Origin: Chloroflexota bacterium
Lineage (GTDB): Bacteria > Chloroflexota > Anaerolineae > Anaerolineales > Villigracilaceae
Direction: 5' to 3'
DNA: 64,000 nt
Assembly: GCA_016191845.1 (NCBI GenBank)
Contig: JACPVF010000017.1
Location: 124,001-188,000 of the forward strand
Below, piece after piece: positions 24,428-32,300 of this stretch. The first letter of the stretch is position 1. Each line of letters opens with the position of its first letter. Made by a program: the position numbers and the translations under genes. Under the pieces are notes generated by a model. The model saw only the letters and a list, made by a program, of their open reading frames with translations. It was not told the DNA's origin and did not search any database.

Positions 24428-25042
24428 ATGAAAAACACGCAGCCTCCCCGACGCACCCAGGCAGAACGGACTCGCGCCAGCCGCGAGAAGATCATCCGCT
24501 CGGCCACGGAGACCTTCGCCCAGAAGGGATTCCGCGGCGCGAAGATGGCCGATATCGCCAAAGCCGCCGACCTGACCGAGCCCGGGCTGCTGCATCATTT
24601 TCCCAGCAAGACCCATTTGTTGATGGAAGTGCTCAAGGAGCGTGATCGCGTGGATAGCGAGCGGATGCAGGTCACCCTGCAAAAGAATGGATACCGCTTT
24701 CTGGATGCACAGGCTGAATTGGTCGAACACAATCAAACCGTCCCCGGGCTGGTACAGTTGTTCAACCTGCTCGTGGCGGAAAGTATTTCCCCCGATCATC
24801 CCGCGCACGAGTTCTTCATCGAGCGCTATCAGCGCGAACGCGGACAGTGCATCCAGGCCATTGCGTTGGCGCAGAAAAATGGGGAAGTGCGGTCAGACCT
24901 TCCCGCGGAGACGCTGGTCATCCTGATGTTTGCCATGATGGACGGCTTGCAGGTGCAATGGCTGATGGAGCCTGACAAGATCGACATGGCGGGATTGTTT
25001 CGCGTGATGATGGATATGCTAAAGGGAAAGACCGGACAATAA
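24428..25042 (+). CDS. TetR-family transcriptional regulator
   Basis: 204 residues with an N-terminal TetR helix-turn-helix (about 10-58: REKIIRSATETFAQKGFRGA, MADIAKAADLTEPGLLHHFP) and an all-helical ligand-binding domain ending in LVILMFAMMDGLQVQWLMEP. It is divergent from the MFS-GH3 operon and separated from it by a perfect palindrome, so it most likely represses that operon and itself, with a sugar or glucoside as possible inducer. ATG 24428 is chosen over an upstream TTG because the -10 lies between them. Confidence 0.9.
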   Translation: MKNTQPPRRTQAERTRASREKIIRSATETFAQKGFRGAKMADIAKAADLTEPGLLHHFPSKTHLLMEVLKERDRVDSERMQVTLQKNGYRFLDAQAELVEHNQTVPGLVQLFNLLVAESISPDHPAHEFFIERYQRERGQCIQAIALAQKNGEVRSDLPAETLVILMFAMMDGLQVQWLMEPDKIDMAGLFRVMMDMLKGKTGQ

Positions 25043-25072
25043 GCCCCTGACAAGGTCAACATGAAAAGCAAG

Positions 25073-25105
25073 CCTCGGAAGTTCGAAGACTTCCGAGGTC
25101 TTTTT
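25073..25105. terminator. Terminator between the TetR gene and the beta-helix gene
   Basis: A 10-bp stem (CCTCGGAAGT / ACTTCCGAGG) with T on the plus strand. It abuts the stop of the converging gene and may serve both. Confidence 0.85.
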
Positions 25106-27950
25106 ATTGCGGCACGTAGTATTCCACTATCAACACAGGGCGGAAGGCCGCCGTGGCAGCATCGCCGCTGTAGAACTTGATGGTGTCGGCCCCCAGGTCA
25201 TCGTTGTCGTCCAGTTGGAAGCGCAGGCGGAATTGCGTCTCGCCCGTCTTGTTGATGAATTCCAGGGCGGACTCGCTCATCGTCGCCGAGAACCAATTGT
25301 CGGCGGGGGCGTTGGCGAAGAGTCCCGCCGAATCGAGGCTGGCTTCGGCCTGATAGTCGGGCACCTCGAGCACGCCGCGCCCGAAGGTCCCGCCTTTGAT
25401 GTCCACCACCAGGTTCTGATGCGTGAGGAACGGGTCGGTGCCTGTCACGCTCAGGCGTTTGATCTTGAGCGTGGCGCGGACGATCACCGCATTGTCTGGC
25501 AGGGATGCGGTGTTGAAATCGAGGATGACGCGGAACTGGCGGTCCTCGGCGTTGTCGCCCACGTAAAAAGTGGCAGAGGTGGCGTCGATCCCGCCGCCGA
25601 TATTGCTGTTCTCACTCGACTCGATCACGTAGCCGTCGTTGGCCTTGTTGGAGACAAAGGTGGTCGAGGCAAGGTCGATGGGTGCAGACTTGATGACCGC
25701 ATAGGCCTCACCCGAGGAAAAATCACCGTTACCCGTTCCCGCGCCTCCAAGCGGATTGCCCGCCGCGTCGACGATGCTGTCATCGTCCTGGACCTTGAGG
25801 CTGATGCCGCCGTCCTGGCTGCCTGTGTCCACACTGACGGTGTACTCGGTTCCCGCGCCGCTGACCTCGGTCACGGATGCACCCGTCAGGCTGCCGTTGG
25901 TCGAGAGGGCGAAGTCACTTGCGTCCACGCCGCTGACGGTCTCCGAGAACTTGACCGTGAATTTCACGCTGGCGGCATTGGTGGGATTCTGGTCGACGCG
26001 CAGGATGGACGTCACAGTGGGGGCGCGGTCAAAGGTCGACTCGATGGCCCCGAGATCGGGCGCGTTGCCCTGGAAGTCATCATTGATGCCAGGCAGGGAC
26101 ACACCACGGTCCACGTTGGGGCTGGTAGTCTGCAGGCTGAAGTCGCCGCCCGTCGGGTTGATAAAGCCCGGTGCGGACTCGTGCCCGTTGCATTCCAGCG
26201 TGGTGGCGGCACACAACTCTGCGATGGTGTTGTAGGACAGCTTCTCCCATTTGAAGTGCGGTCCGCTCGTGCGGGTGGTGTACCAGTTGTCGTAGTCCCA
26301 ACTGTGACCCGTCAGCCCCGTGACGGGACTCTCGAAAGCGAAGCCATTGCCCTGGAAGATGTTATTGCGCATGGTCACATTGGACACGGGGCGGATGACG
26401 CTCATCGCGTTGAGGTCCTTCGCATTGGTCCAGCTGGTGTTGTGATAGAGGAAGACCGGGCCGTCGGAGTACAAGTCCCATTTGAAACTGGTGCTCGTGA
26501 AGTTGCTGATCTGATTGCGCAGCACCCACACGGGGCCGTGCGTGATGGGCGCAAACGATACGCCGACCAGGGTCGAGTCGATCAAATTATTGCGGAAGCG
26601 ATGATTGACGGCGGCGCCTTCGGGTTCGAGCGCGTCGTCCCCGATGTGGTGAATGTGGTTGTCGTACACGTCCACATCCAGCGCGACGGCGTAATTCTCG
26701 AGCGCCGCGGAAGCGGACGTGCCCGAATACACGCCGTTGAAGATATGATGCAATTCATTGTCGCGGACGATGGCCCCGATATGTCCGCGCAGGACGATGG
26801 CCGTACCTTCCATCGTCGAGCCTTTGACTGCCGCCCACGGCCACTCGTTGACGGGCGGATCGAAGATCTCGTTCGACTCGATGCGCGTGTCGTTGCCCTG
26901 AGCCTCGGTCCCGTTCCAGTTGACGTACACGCCCAACTGCATGTTGTGGATCTTGTTCTTGCGCACCACCAGATGCGAGACATTCTTGGCGCACACACCG
27001 CAGCCGTCGATCACGCCATAGTAGCGCATCTCGAAGCCCTCGATCCAGATCCAGTCGCGGCCTGAGATGTCGAAGGCATGGTTGTAGCGTGGCACCTGCC
27101 AGGTGTGCTTGGATGGGTCGTCCAGGCTGCGGACGTAGAGGCGGCTGCTGTTGAGGCGCATGTACCAGCCCTCGTTCATCGGCACCTTGTTGTGACCGCG
27201 CGAGTCCGTCAGACCCTTCATGTTGTCATAGTTGTAGAAACGCTGTCCGTCGCGGGCCAGGTACTTGACGTAAGGCGAAGTGGTGTACCAGATCTTGTTT
27301 TTCTGATAGACCTTCCAGATGTCGCCGCTGAGGGTGATCGACCCGTCGAGGATGGCGCCGTTGCCCTCGGCCTTGACCTGGATCCACTTGCCCTCTGCGC
27401 CCGAGGCGGGGAAGCTGACCGACTCATGGTACACGCCATCGGCCACCAGCACCTGCGTCCCGGGCGTGGCGCGGTTGACGGCTTCCTGGATGGTCTTGAA
27501 CGGCTTGGACTTGGAGCCGTCTCCGCCCGCTGCGGCATCGTCGTCCACGTAGAGGACTCCCGCGGGGGTGAACTGTAACTCCTCGGGCTGGGTCGTGACC
27601 GAACCGCTGATCTCGGTCGTCCCTGCCACCACCTTGACGTTGTACTGTGTGGCGGGTGAGAGCCCGAACAGGCTGCCTGCCAGGCGCACGTTGTTGCTGA
27701 GCACTACGGGTTGGCCCGTGTGCCAGTCCGTTTCGCCGTTCTTCTGGTACATCAATGTGGCCGACTTGGGCAGGGCCGTCCCGCTGACGATCACGCCGAC
27801 GGTCTCGATGTTGGCGATCAGTTCGATCTTGGCAAATGCCGTCGCGCCCGCCGCCTGGGCGGACGCCCCGGACAGGAATCCAACCAACAGTGCCGTGAGC
27901 AGCAACACGGTCACAAGATAAGTGTAGACGTTCAAGGATTTGGAACGCAT
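25104..27950 (-). CDS. Large secreted parallel beta-helix protein (pectate-lyase-like fold)
   Basis: 948 residues from ATG 27950, chosen because AAGGAC precedes it and a signal peptide then starts the protein (about 1-38, ending SGASAQAAG). Order: an Ig/FnIII-like module (about 40-120), then LYVDDDAAAGGDGSKSKPFK and IQEAVNRATPG, the opening of DUF1565/right-handed beta-helix proteins, with helix coils to about 590 (repeated VRKNKIHNM, VRDNELHHIF, VYDNHIHHIG). Next comes a Ca-binding/cadherin-like segment (SETVSGVDASDFAL, about 620-745) and a C-terminal DNRLRE-like domain (about 755-948). It is exported; it may bind or cleave polysaccharide. No lyase Asp triad can be assigned safely. Confidence 0.85.
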   Translation of the reverse strand: MRSKSLNVYTYLVTVLLLTALLVGFLSGASAQAAGATAFAKIELIANIETVGVIVSGTALPKSATLMYQKNGETDWHTGQPVVLSNNVRLAGSLFGLSPATQYNVKVVAGTTEISGSVTTQPEELQFTPAGVLYVDDDAAAGGDGSKSKPFKTIQEAVNRATPGTQVLVADGVYHESVSFPASGAEGKWIQVKAEGNGAILDGSITLSGDIWKVYQKNKIWYTTSPYVKYLARDGQRFYNYDNMKGLTDSRGHNKVPMNEGWYMRLNSSRLYVRSLDDPSKHTWQVPRYNHAFDISGRDWIWIEGFEMRYYGVIDGCGVCAKNVSHLVVRKNKIHNMQLGVYVNWNGTEAQGNDTRIESNEIFDPPVNEWPWAAVKGSTMEGTAIVLRGHIGAIVRDNELHHIFNGVYSGTSASAALENYAVALDVDVYDNHIHHIGDDALEPEGAAVNHRFRNNLIDSTLVGVSFAPITHGPVWVLRNQISNFTSTSFKWDLYSDGPVFLYHNTSWTNAKDLNAMSVIRPVSNVTMRNNIFQGNGFAFESPVTGLTGHSWDYDNWYTTRTSGPHFKWEKLSYNTIAELCAATTLECNGHESAPGFINPTGGDFSLQTTSPNVDRGVSLPGINDDFQGNAPDLGAIESTFDRAPTVTSILRVDQNPTNAASVKFTVKFSETVSGVDASDFALSTNGSLTGASVTEVSGAGTEYTVSVDTGSQDGGISLKVQDDDSIVDAAGNPLGGAGTGNGDFSSGEAYAVIKSAPIDLASTTFVSNKANDGYVIESSENSNIGGGIDATSATFYVGDNAEDRQFRVILDFNTASLPDNAVIVRATLKIKRLSVTGTDPFLTHQNLVVDIKGGTFGRGVLEVPDYQAEASLDSAGLFANAPADNWFSATMSESALEFINKTGETQFRLRFQLDDNDDLGADTIKFYSGDAATAAFRPVLIVEYYVPQ

Positions 27951-28054
27951 AAGTGTCCTTCTCTGAGTTCCCCGCGGCCTTCTTCGGGGACGGTCTGGCT
28001 TGCAATAAAGACGGAGAATTTGCCCCACTGGTTCGATCACGACTCGATTATAAA

Positions 28055-28083
28055 ACAAAAGGTCACGCCTTACGCGTGACCTT
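28055..28083 (-). terminator. Terminator after speE
   Basis: A 10-bp stem (AAGGTCACGC / GCGTGACCTT) is followed on the minus strand by TTTTGTTTTATAAT. The TATAAT that follows may be the -10 of the beta-helix gene. Confidence 0.75.
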
Positions 28084-28089
28084 CAGGTA

Positions 28090-28917
28090 CTAGCCGTACA
28101 ATTCTCTCCTGAAGAACTCGGGCAGCGCAAAGGCCGCCTTGTGCATCTCAGGGTTGATGTAATTGTTCACACCCGGGGGCAGGGGAGTCTTCAGGCCGTT
28201 CTCCCAGGGCGTGTCCGAGACATACATGAAACCGATCCCGCCGCCTGGGTAAGTGGGGATGTTGGCGTAGTAGTAGGCGGGATTCTTCGTCAGCGCCCTG
28301 GCAGACTGGTAAATTTGCTGGATGAGCGCCGTGTCGAAGTAGGGTTGCTCGCACTGCGTGGACGCGGCTCCGCCAGGGATCAGGGCGCGCACCATCAGCT
28401 TGTAGAATTCATCCGAGAACAGACGCTCAGCCATGCCGATGGGGTCGGTGGTGTCCGAGATGATGACGTCGAACTGACCTGGATTTTCCTCCAGGTAGCC
28501 GAAGGCATCCCGCACCAGCAGTGTGGTGCGCGGATCGGACCACGGATCGCCGAAGGCGGGGAAGAACTGGCGTGAGAGGTCTACCACGCACTGATCCAGT
28601 TCACACACCACGGCCTGCTCCACCGACGGATAGCGCAGCACCTGTTGGAGCGATCCGCCATCGCCGCCACCGACGATCAACACACGCTTGGGCTGTCCGA
28701 CCGCCAGCATCGGCACGTGGACGATCATCTCATGATAGCCCATATTGTCGCGCTCGGTGAGCTGGATGATGCCATCCAGGATCATGGCGTTGCCGAAGAA
28801 TTCGGTCTCGACGACTTGCAGGTGCTGATATTGCGTCTGTTCGTCGGCCAGTACGCGCTTCACACGGATGCCTTTGCGGTAGTACGGGTGCAGTTCTTCT
28901 GTGAACCAGATGCTCAT
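28090..28917 (-). CDS. speE: Spermidine synthase
   Basis: Aminopropyltransferase making spermidine from putrescine and decarboxylated SAM; 275 residues from ATG 28917, which has AGGAGG just ahead. The N-terminal strand domain reads WFTEELHPYYRKGIRVKRV; the Rossmann core has ERDNMGYHEMIVHVP, the nucleotide motif VLIVGGGDGGSLQQVLRY and the catalytic Asp region ISDTTDPIGMAE. It lies directly after speD in one transcript. The family is well conserved, so the assignment is firm; agmatine-using variants cannot be excluded. Confidence 0.95.
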   Translation of the reverse strand: MSIWFTEELHPYYRKGIRVKRVLADEQTQYQHLQVVETEFFGNAMILDGIIQLTERDNMGYHEMIVHVPMLAVGQPKRVLIVGGGDGGSLQQVLRYPSVEQAVVCELDQCVVDLSRQFFPAFGDPWSDPRTTLLVRDAFGYLEENPGQFDVIISDTTDPIGMAERLFSDEFYKLMVRALIPGGAASTQCEQPYFDTALIQQIYQSARALTKNPAYYYANIPTYPGGGIGFMYVSDTPWENGLKTPLPPGVNNYINPEMHKAAFALPEFFRRELYG

Positions 28918-28924
28918 GTGCCTC

Positions 28925-29308
28925 CTAAATTGCCACAGGCAGGCGGGTCTCGATCTCCGCGTCGCGATCCAGCTTGCGCAGGCTGAAGTTGTCAGCCCCG
29001 AGTGCATCCTTGATCTGCTGGATCAGCGGCAGAAGGTCCTTGCCAATGGCGCAGGTAAACAGGTCAATGGCGCAATAATTGTATTCGGGCCAGGCATGCA
29101 AACTTGCATGCGACTCTGCGAGGAGCAAAAAGCAGGTAAAGCCATGTGGGCTGAACTTGTAAAAGCCCTCATCCACAACCGTCAGGCCACTATCACGTAC
29201 GGCCTGCGCAAACAGCGAGTATGCCCGCTCGCCATCCATGAGAAGCTCATGGTTGCAGTTGGAGAGATCGAAAATATAGTGCTCTCCAAGTTTCAAAGTC
29301 GCGTTCAC
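28925..29308 (-). CDS. speD: S-adenosylmethionine decarboxylase proenzyme
   Basis: A 127-residue prokaryotic-type SpeD that supplies decarboxylated SAM to SpeE. The self-cleavage site is visible in LLLAESHASLHAWPE; Ser66 becomes the pyruvoyl group, with cleavage after Glu65. It begins KLGEHYIFDLSNC, typical for the family. The start is GTG at 29308 with GGAGG five bases ahead. It has a long leader of about 120 bases after a strong promoter. It lies 7 bases before speE, so they are co-expressed. Confidence 0.94.
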   Translation of the reverse strand: MNATLKLGEHYIFDLSNCNHELLMDGERAYSLFAQAVRDSGLTVVDEGFYKFSPHGFTCFLLLAESHASLHAWPEYNYCAIDLFTCAIGKDLLPLIQQIKDALGADNFSLRKLDRDAEIETRLPVAI

Positions 29309-29436
29309 TCACACCTCCAGGGTTAAAATATAAAGAACCCATCCAGGAACATGATCTTCCCATTTCAGCCCGATCCGCAAGATGTTGGCCTTGCGTAACG
29401 AACGAAACCGTCCCTGAATAGACTCTTGTGGCGGCA

Positions 29437-29464
29437 GTTATACTATGTCCTGCCAGAATGTCAA
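29437..29464 (-). promoter_or_regulatory. Sigma-70-type promoter of speDE
   Basis: On the minus strand TTGACA, 16 bases, TATAAC. It lies just after the end of the nucleotidyltransferase gene, so speDE is a separate unit. The leader to the speD GTG would be about 120 bases. Confidence 0.7.
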
Positions 29465-29482
29465 TCTTTTTGTGAAGTGGAT

Positions 29483-30601
29483 TTAACGCCGCGCCAGCCG
29501 ACGGATCATCAGCCCGAGAAGCCTCGCACGGTGGACGACCTGCCCATACCAGCCCGTGGACCCGGGCCTGATCCCGTAATATAGCCTGAGCCACCACTCC
29601 GAGGGGGAGCGGAACGTCTGTGCGACAAAATTTCTCCACCCAACCTGTCGACTACGCTCGAACTTCTCCTGCGGCCAGCCCTGCGGATATTGGTTGATGC
29701 CTGTCGGCGGCCGACTCTGTTCAACAGGAATCACGCCGTGCAAAACTTCAGGCAGCGGGGTGAGGCTGTAGAAGACATCCAGCCATTGCAGCAACTTCGC
29801 GTGCTGTGACCAGTCGATGCTTTCTGCGCGACCTTCGATCAGGCTGAGGATGTCCGCGATCCACTTGAGTTGCAGGGGCTTATCGGTCCGTGCCTCGAAG
29901 AGATGGCGGGTGAAATGCCGCGAGAGATAGTCCAGGTTATCCATCGGGGCAGGGATGAAGACTGTGCCACCCTCGACCTGGATCGCTTGCGGCGGAGAGG
30001 TGAAGCCTGCAAATTCGTCATCACGCTGGCGCGGGTCGTAATGATGCAATTCCACATGGACGCGCAATCCATCGTGTGGAGGCGAGTCAACCGTCAGTTC
30101 TTTGGGAGCAGGCCCATTGTCGAGGGGCAGGGGCGGGGTAGAAAATCCTGCCGTGTGGAGCAGATCCAATGCGGGGCGAATCTCGTCGCGCTGGAGTAGC
30201 AAATCCAGGTCGCTGATGGGCCGCAGGGCGGGATCGGGATAAAGACTGTAGGCCAGGCCGAGGCCTTTGAGCACGAGCGGATGAATGTCCGCCGTTTTGA
30301 GCAGATCGACGATCTCAAGCAACACCTGTGCGTGGATTTGATTGTTGCGCCGATGACGCAAATACAGTCCCTTGAGCGTGCGCGCCACATCGGCGGGAAT
30401 CTGCGTGCCCGACCTTTGGATATGATGCCAAAGCAGCGGCGCCATGCCATGGGTTTCAGCTTGGACGATCAGTTCCTGCCAATCGTGGAAATCTGCAATC
30501 TGGCGCACAAGTTCAGCGTAGAGCGCATCATGACCCGAGGCGCGGGCGCACAGTGCCAGCAGACGGTAGCTGCTCAGTTTGTGAGCGTTTGCTGAATCCA
30601 T
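29483..30601 (-). CDS. Nucleotidyltransferase family protein (NTP_transf_5-like)
   Basis: 372 residues from ATG 30601, which overlaps the kinase gene by 28 bases; longer frames upstream run inside that gene. The nucleotidyltransferase core has PLVLKGLGLAYSLYPD (about 108-123) and then PISDLDLLL with the metal-binding Asp pair D131 and D133. A late helical region includes SRHFTRHLFEARTDKPLQLKWIADI cut at 20-residue scale. The family (PF14907-like) is of uncertain substrate; members occur with HprK-type kinases and PqqD proteins. It is last in the four-gene operon, and so may add a nucleotide to, or remove one from, the product of the kinase. Confidence 0.82.
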   Translation of the reverse strand: MDSANAHKLSSYRLLALCARASGHDALYAELVRQIADFHDWQELIVQAETHGMAPLLWHHIQRSGTQIPADVARTLKGLYLRHRRNNQIHAQVLLEIVDLLKTADIHPLVLKGLGLAYSLYPDPALRPISDLDLLLQRDEIRPALDLLHTAGFSTPPLPLDNGPAPKELTVDSPPHDGLRVHVELHHYDPRQRDDEFAGFTSPPQAIQVEGGTVFIPAPMDNLDYLSRHFTRHLFEARTDKPLQLKWIADILSLIEGRAESIDWSQHAKLLQWLDVFYSLTPLPEVLHGVIPVEQSRPPTGINQYPQGWPQEKFERSRQVGWRNFVAQTFRSPSEWWLRLYYGIRPGSTGWYGQVVHRARLLGLMIRRLARR

Positions 30602-31404
30602 GCAGTTGCGCTTTCGAGGTCGGAGTAGATGAGTTGCCAGGCGCGGACCTGCTTCGCGAGGCGCGAGGCGGCAGCCAGGCCGCCATCGGGAAAGTTGCGT
30701 GCGTTGACCAGCCCTTTCATTAATCGAAAAAGTGCATCGGCAGGTTTGAGCGGTTCGGTGTGCAACTCTGCATTTGGTGTGTAATGTGGGAAGATCAGGG
30801 TGTGCGGCGTTGCGCGTGGGTACACGTCCGCACCGAACAGGATTGGATCGATCCAGGTTGTGTCGTCGGCGAATTGCAAAAAACCGTTGACGGGTGGAAT
30901 CCCCAGCCACTTTTGCCACACAAAGGCCGATCCGCGTTTGAGGACGATCGAACGTGGCAGGCCGCTGATTTGCTCTCCCTCGAGGCAGATGACTTCATCG
31001 GTCAGGTAGCCGAAGCCGTTGGCGGCCAGCCAGGCCGTCAGCGTGGATTTGCCGCTGCCACTTTCGCCGCACAGGATCAAGCCATGCTCCCCCTGGGTCA
31101 ACGCCGCAGCGTGGATAACGGGCCCAAGGCGGGCGGCTCCGTTCAGGCGCGGAATGGAGTCTTGCATCAGATGAAACAAGACCTGCTCACGGATCAGGTT
31201 GGAAAATAAATCGCCACCATTCAGCGAGACGTTGAAGCGTGACTCGCCAAAGGCGGTGATTGTGTAATAAGCCGCAATCGAATTTGTTTTGCCGAGACAG
31301 TGTGTGAAGTGCATCTCGAGCGGAGCCAGGAGCTCGGCTGTCCCGTCGAAGTGGACGGAGTTACCCCCGAAGTGAATCGTGAACCCGTCAGCGGGCATGC
31401 TCAT
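30574..31404 (-). CDS. HPr-kinase-like serine kinase
   Basis: 276 residues with a P-loop CGESGSGKST (113-121) and GYLTDEVICLEG (132-143), which matches the HPr kinase/phosphorylase C-terminal fold (Hpr_kinase_C). It lacks the N-terminal domain of true HprK, and no HPr gene is in the window. Family members of this size act in modification clusters with PqqD proteins; a related kinase phosphorylates lasso peptides. Its ATG overlaps the PqqD stop (ATGA), and it overlaps the downstream nucleotidyltransferase. The substrate is inferred to be the Tat-signal protein of the operon or another small peptide. Confidence 0.85.
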   Translation of the reverse strand: MSMPADGFTIHFGGNSVHFDGTAELLAPLEMHFTHCLGKTNSIAAYYTITAFGESRFNVSLNGGDLFSNLIREQVLFHLMQDSIPRLNGAARLGPVIHAAALTQGEHGLILCGESGSGKSTLTAWLAANGFGYLTDEVICLEGEQISGLPRSIVLKRGSAFVWQKWLGIPPVNGFLQFADDTTWIDPILFGADVYPRATPHTLIFPHYTPNAELHTEPLKPADALFRLMKGLVNARNFPDGGLAAASRLAKQVRAWQLIYSDLESATAWIQQTLTN

Positions 31405-31670
31405 CCCGCCTTCAGCGCACCGCGCTCCACGAGGAGTTGAACGGCCTCGGGTACATCCCTGCGGATATCATCCTGCGATTCGGGATAAGCTTCACACAAA
31501 AGGGCGACGATATCCTCCACGCTGCGCACGCCGTCACACAACTGCCAGATCAGCGCGGCAGTCGGGTTGCTGTAGATGACGAGGCTGCGAGCGGGATGGA
31601 GCAAAATAGTTTCCCCGTCGAGGGTTTCCATGTGGAATCCTTCGACGGGGGAGGGAACAAGATCTTGCAT
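31401..31670 (-). CDS. PqqD-family protein (RiPP recognition element-like)
   Basis: 89 residues with the PqqD layout: three strands (FHMETLDGETILLHPARSLVIY) and a winged three-helix part (NPTAALIWQLCDGVRSVEDI, then VPEAVQLLVERGALKAG). PqqD domains bind leader peptides and bring them to modifying enzymes. The stop overlaps the start of the kinase gene, and it starts 11 bases after the Tat-signal gene. Here it would deliver a substrate to the kinase; which substrate is not known. Confidence 0.87.
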   Translation of the reverse strand: MQDLVPSPVEGFHMETLDGETILLHPARSLVIYSNPTAALIWQLCDGVRSVEDIVALLCEAYPESQDDIRRDVPEAVQLLVERGALKAG

Positions 31671-31681
31671 GTAGCTTTAGA

Positions 31682-32191
31682 TTACTTGGGAAATTCAGGG
31701 GTCTTGAAGACTTGGTCGTCAGTGCCCGTGCCATCGCCGGGATTCTCGAAACTCCAGGTAACAGTGATGGTGGAACCGAACCACAAGTTCGAATAAGTGA
31801 TGGGCAGAGTACCCAGCCCTGTATTGTCGGTGGGGATGGTCCCTGTGCTTTCGGCAGGGATATCAATGGCGGTTGGAGGTAACGCACCCTGAGGTTCATC
31901 GAGCACGATGGAATAGCGCATCAGGATGCCAGGGGTGGGCGGTGTAATCTGTACCGTGCTGTTGATGGTGATGGGCGGCTGTTCCACGTTGTCATCGATC
32001 TGCGCGTCCGCGCCTGCCACCAGGGTGTGGACAGTCTGTGAGGTTTGTGCGTGCGCGGGGAGGACACCGAAGTCCAGGCCGGGCTTGGTCCACTTGCCAG
32101 GCAGATTGGCCAGGGCACCCGCCCCGACGGCGGCTGCCAGGACCTTGATGGTGTCACGGCGGGACAATGTCTTTGATTTCTGGTCAGTCAT
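31682..32191 (-). CDS. Tat-signal small secreted protein, first gene of the PqqD-kinase operon
   Basis: 169 residues. The N-terminus has a twin-arginine motif SRRDTIKVLAAA (residues 10-21) and hydrophobic stretch to about 30. It is followed by KWTKPGLDFGVLPAHAQTS (33-51), which contains an AHA-type cleavage site. The mature part is about 120 residues, beta-rich, acidic, with no Cys (IDDNVEQPPITINSTVQ, SNLWFGSTITVTWSFENPG), ending in TPEFPK. No enzyme motif is visible. As the leading gene of a tight operon with PqqD, kinase and nucleotidyltransferase genes it is the natural candidate substrate. GAGGAGATTC precedes the start. Confidence 0.8.
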   Translation of the reverse strand: MTDQKSKTLSRRDTIKVLAAAVGAGALANLPGKWTKPGLDFGVLPAHAQTSQTVHTLVAGADAQIDDNVEQPPITINSTVQITPPTPGILMRYSIVLDEPQGALPPTAIDIPAESTGTIPTDNTGLGTLPITYSNLWFGSTITVTWSFENPGDGTGTDDQVFKTPEFPK

Positions 32192-32300
32192 GGGCTGAAT
32201 CTCCTCTTTAATAATGAAGTTATTTTATCATGTGGAGACGCGAGCGGCTAGGATTTCCCCCTGTTCAGCCTGGTTTGCCTCTGATACATTGTGGTGTCCC

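Noticed and set aside
25107-27065. Long open frame on the plus strand opposite the beta-helix gene
   Set aside because: It is a GC-skewed shadow: the minus-strand frame has a signal peptide and recognisable domains, while this one has no family likeness and no ribosome site.
30602-30919. N-terminal extension of the nucleotidyltransferase to 30919
   Set aside because: These codons overlap the kinase gene fully and are Arg-rich and unlike the family; ATG 30601 is used.
29483-32191. A lasso peptide cluster
   Set aside because: No asparagine-synthetase-like cyclase, no transglutaminase-like protease and no short precursor gene could be found near the PqqD and kinase genes.
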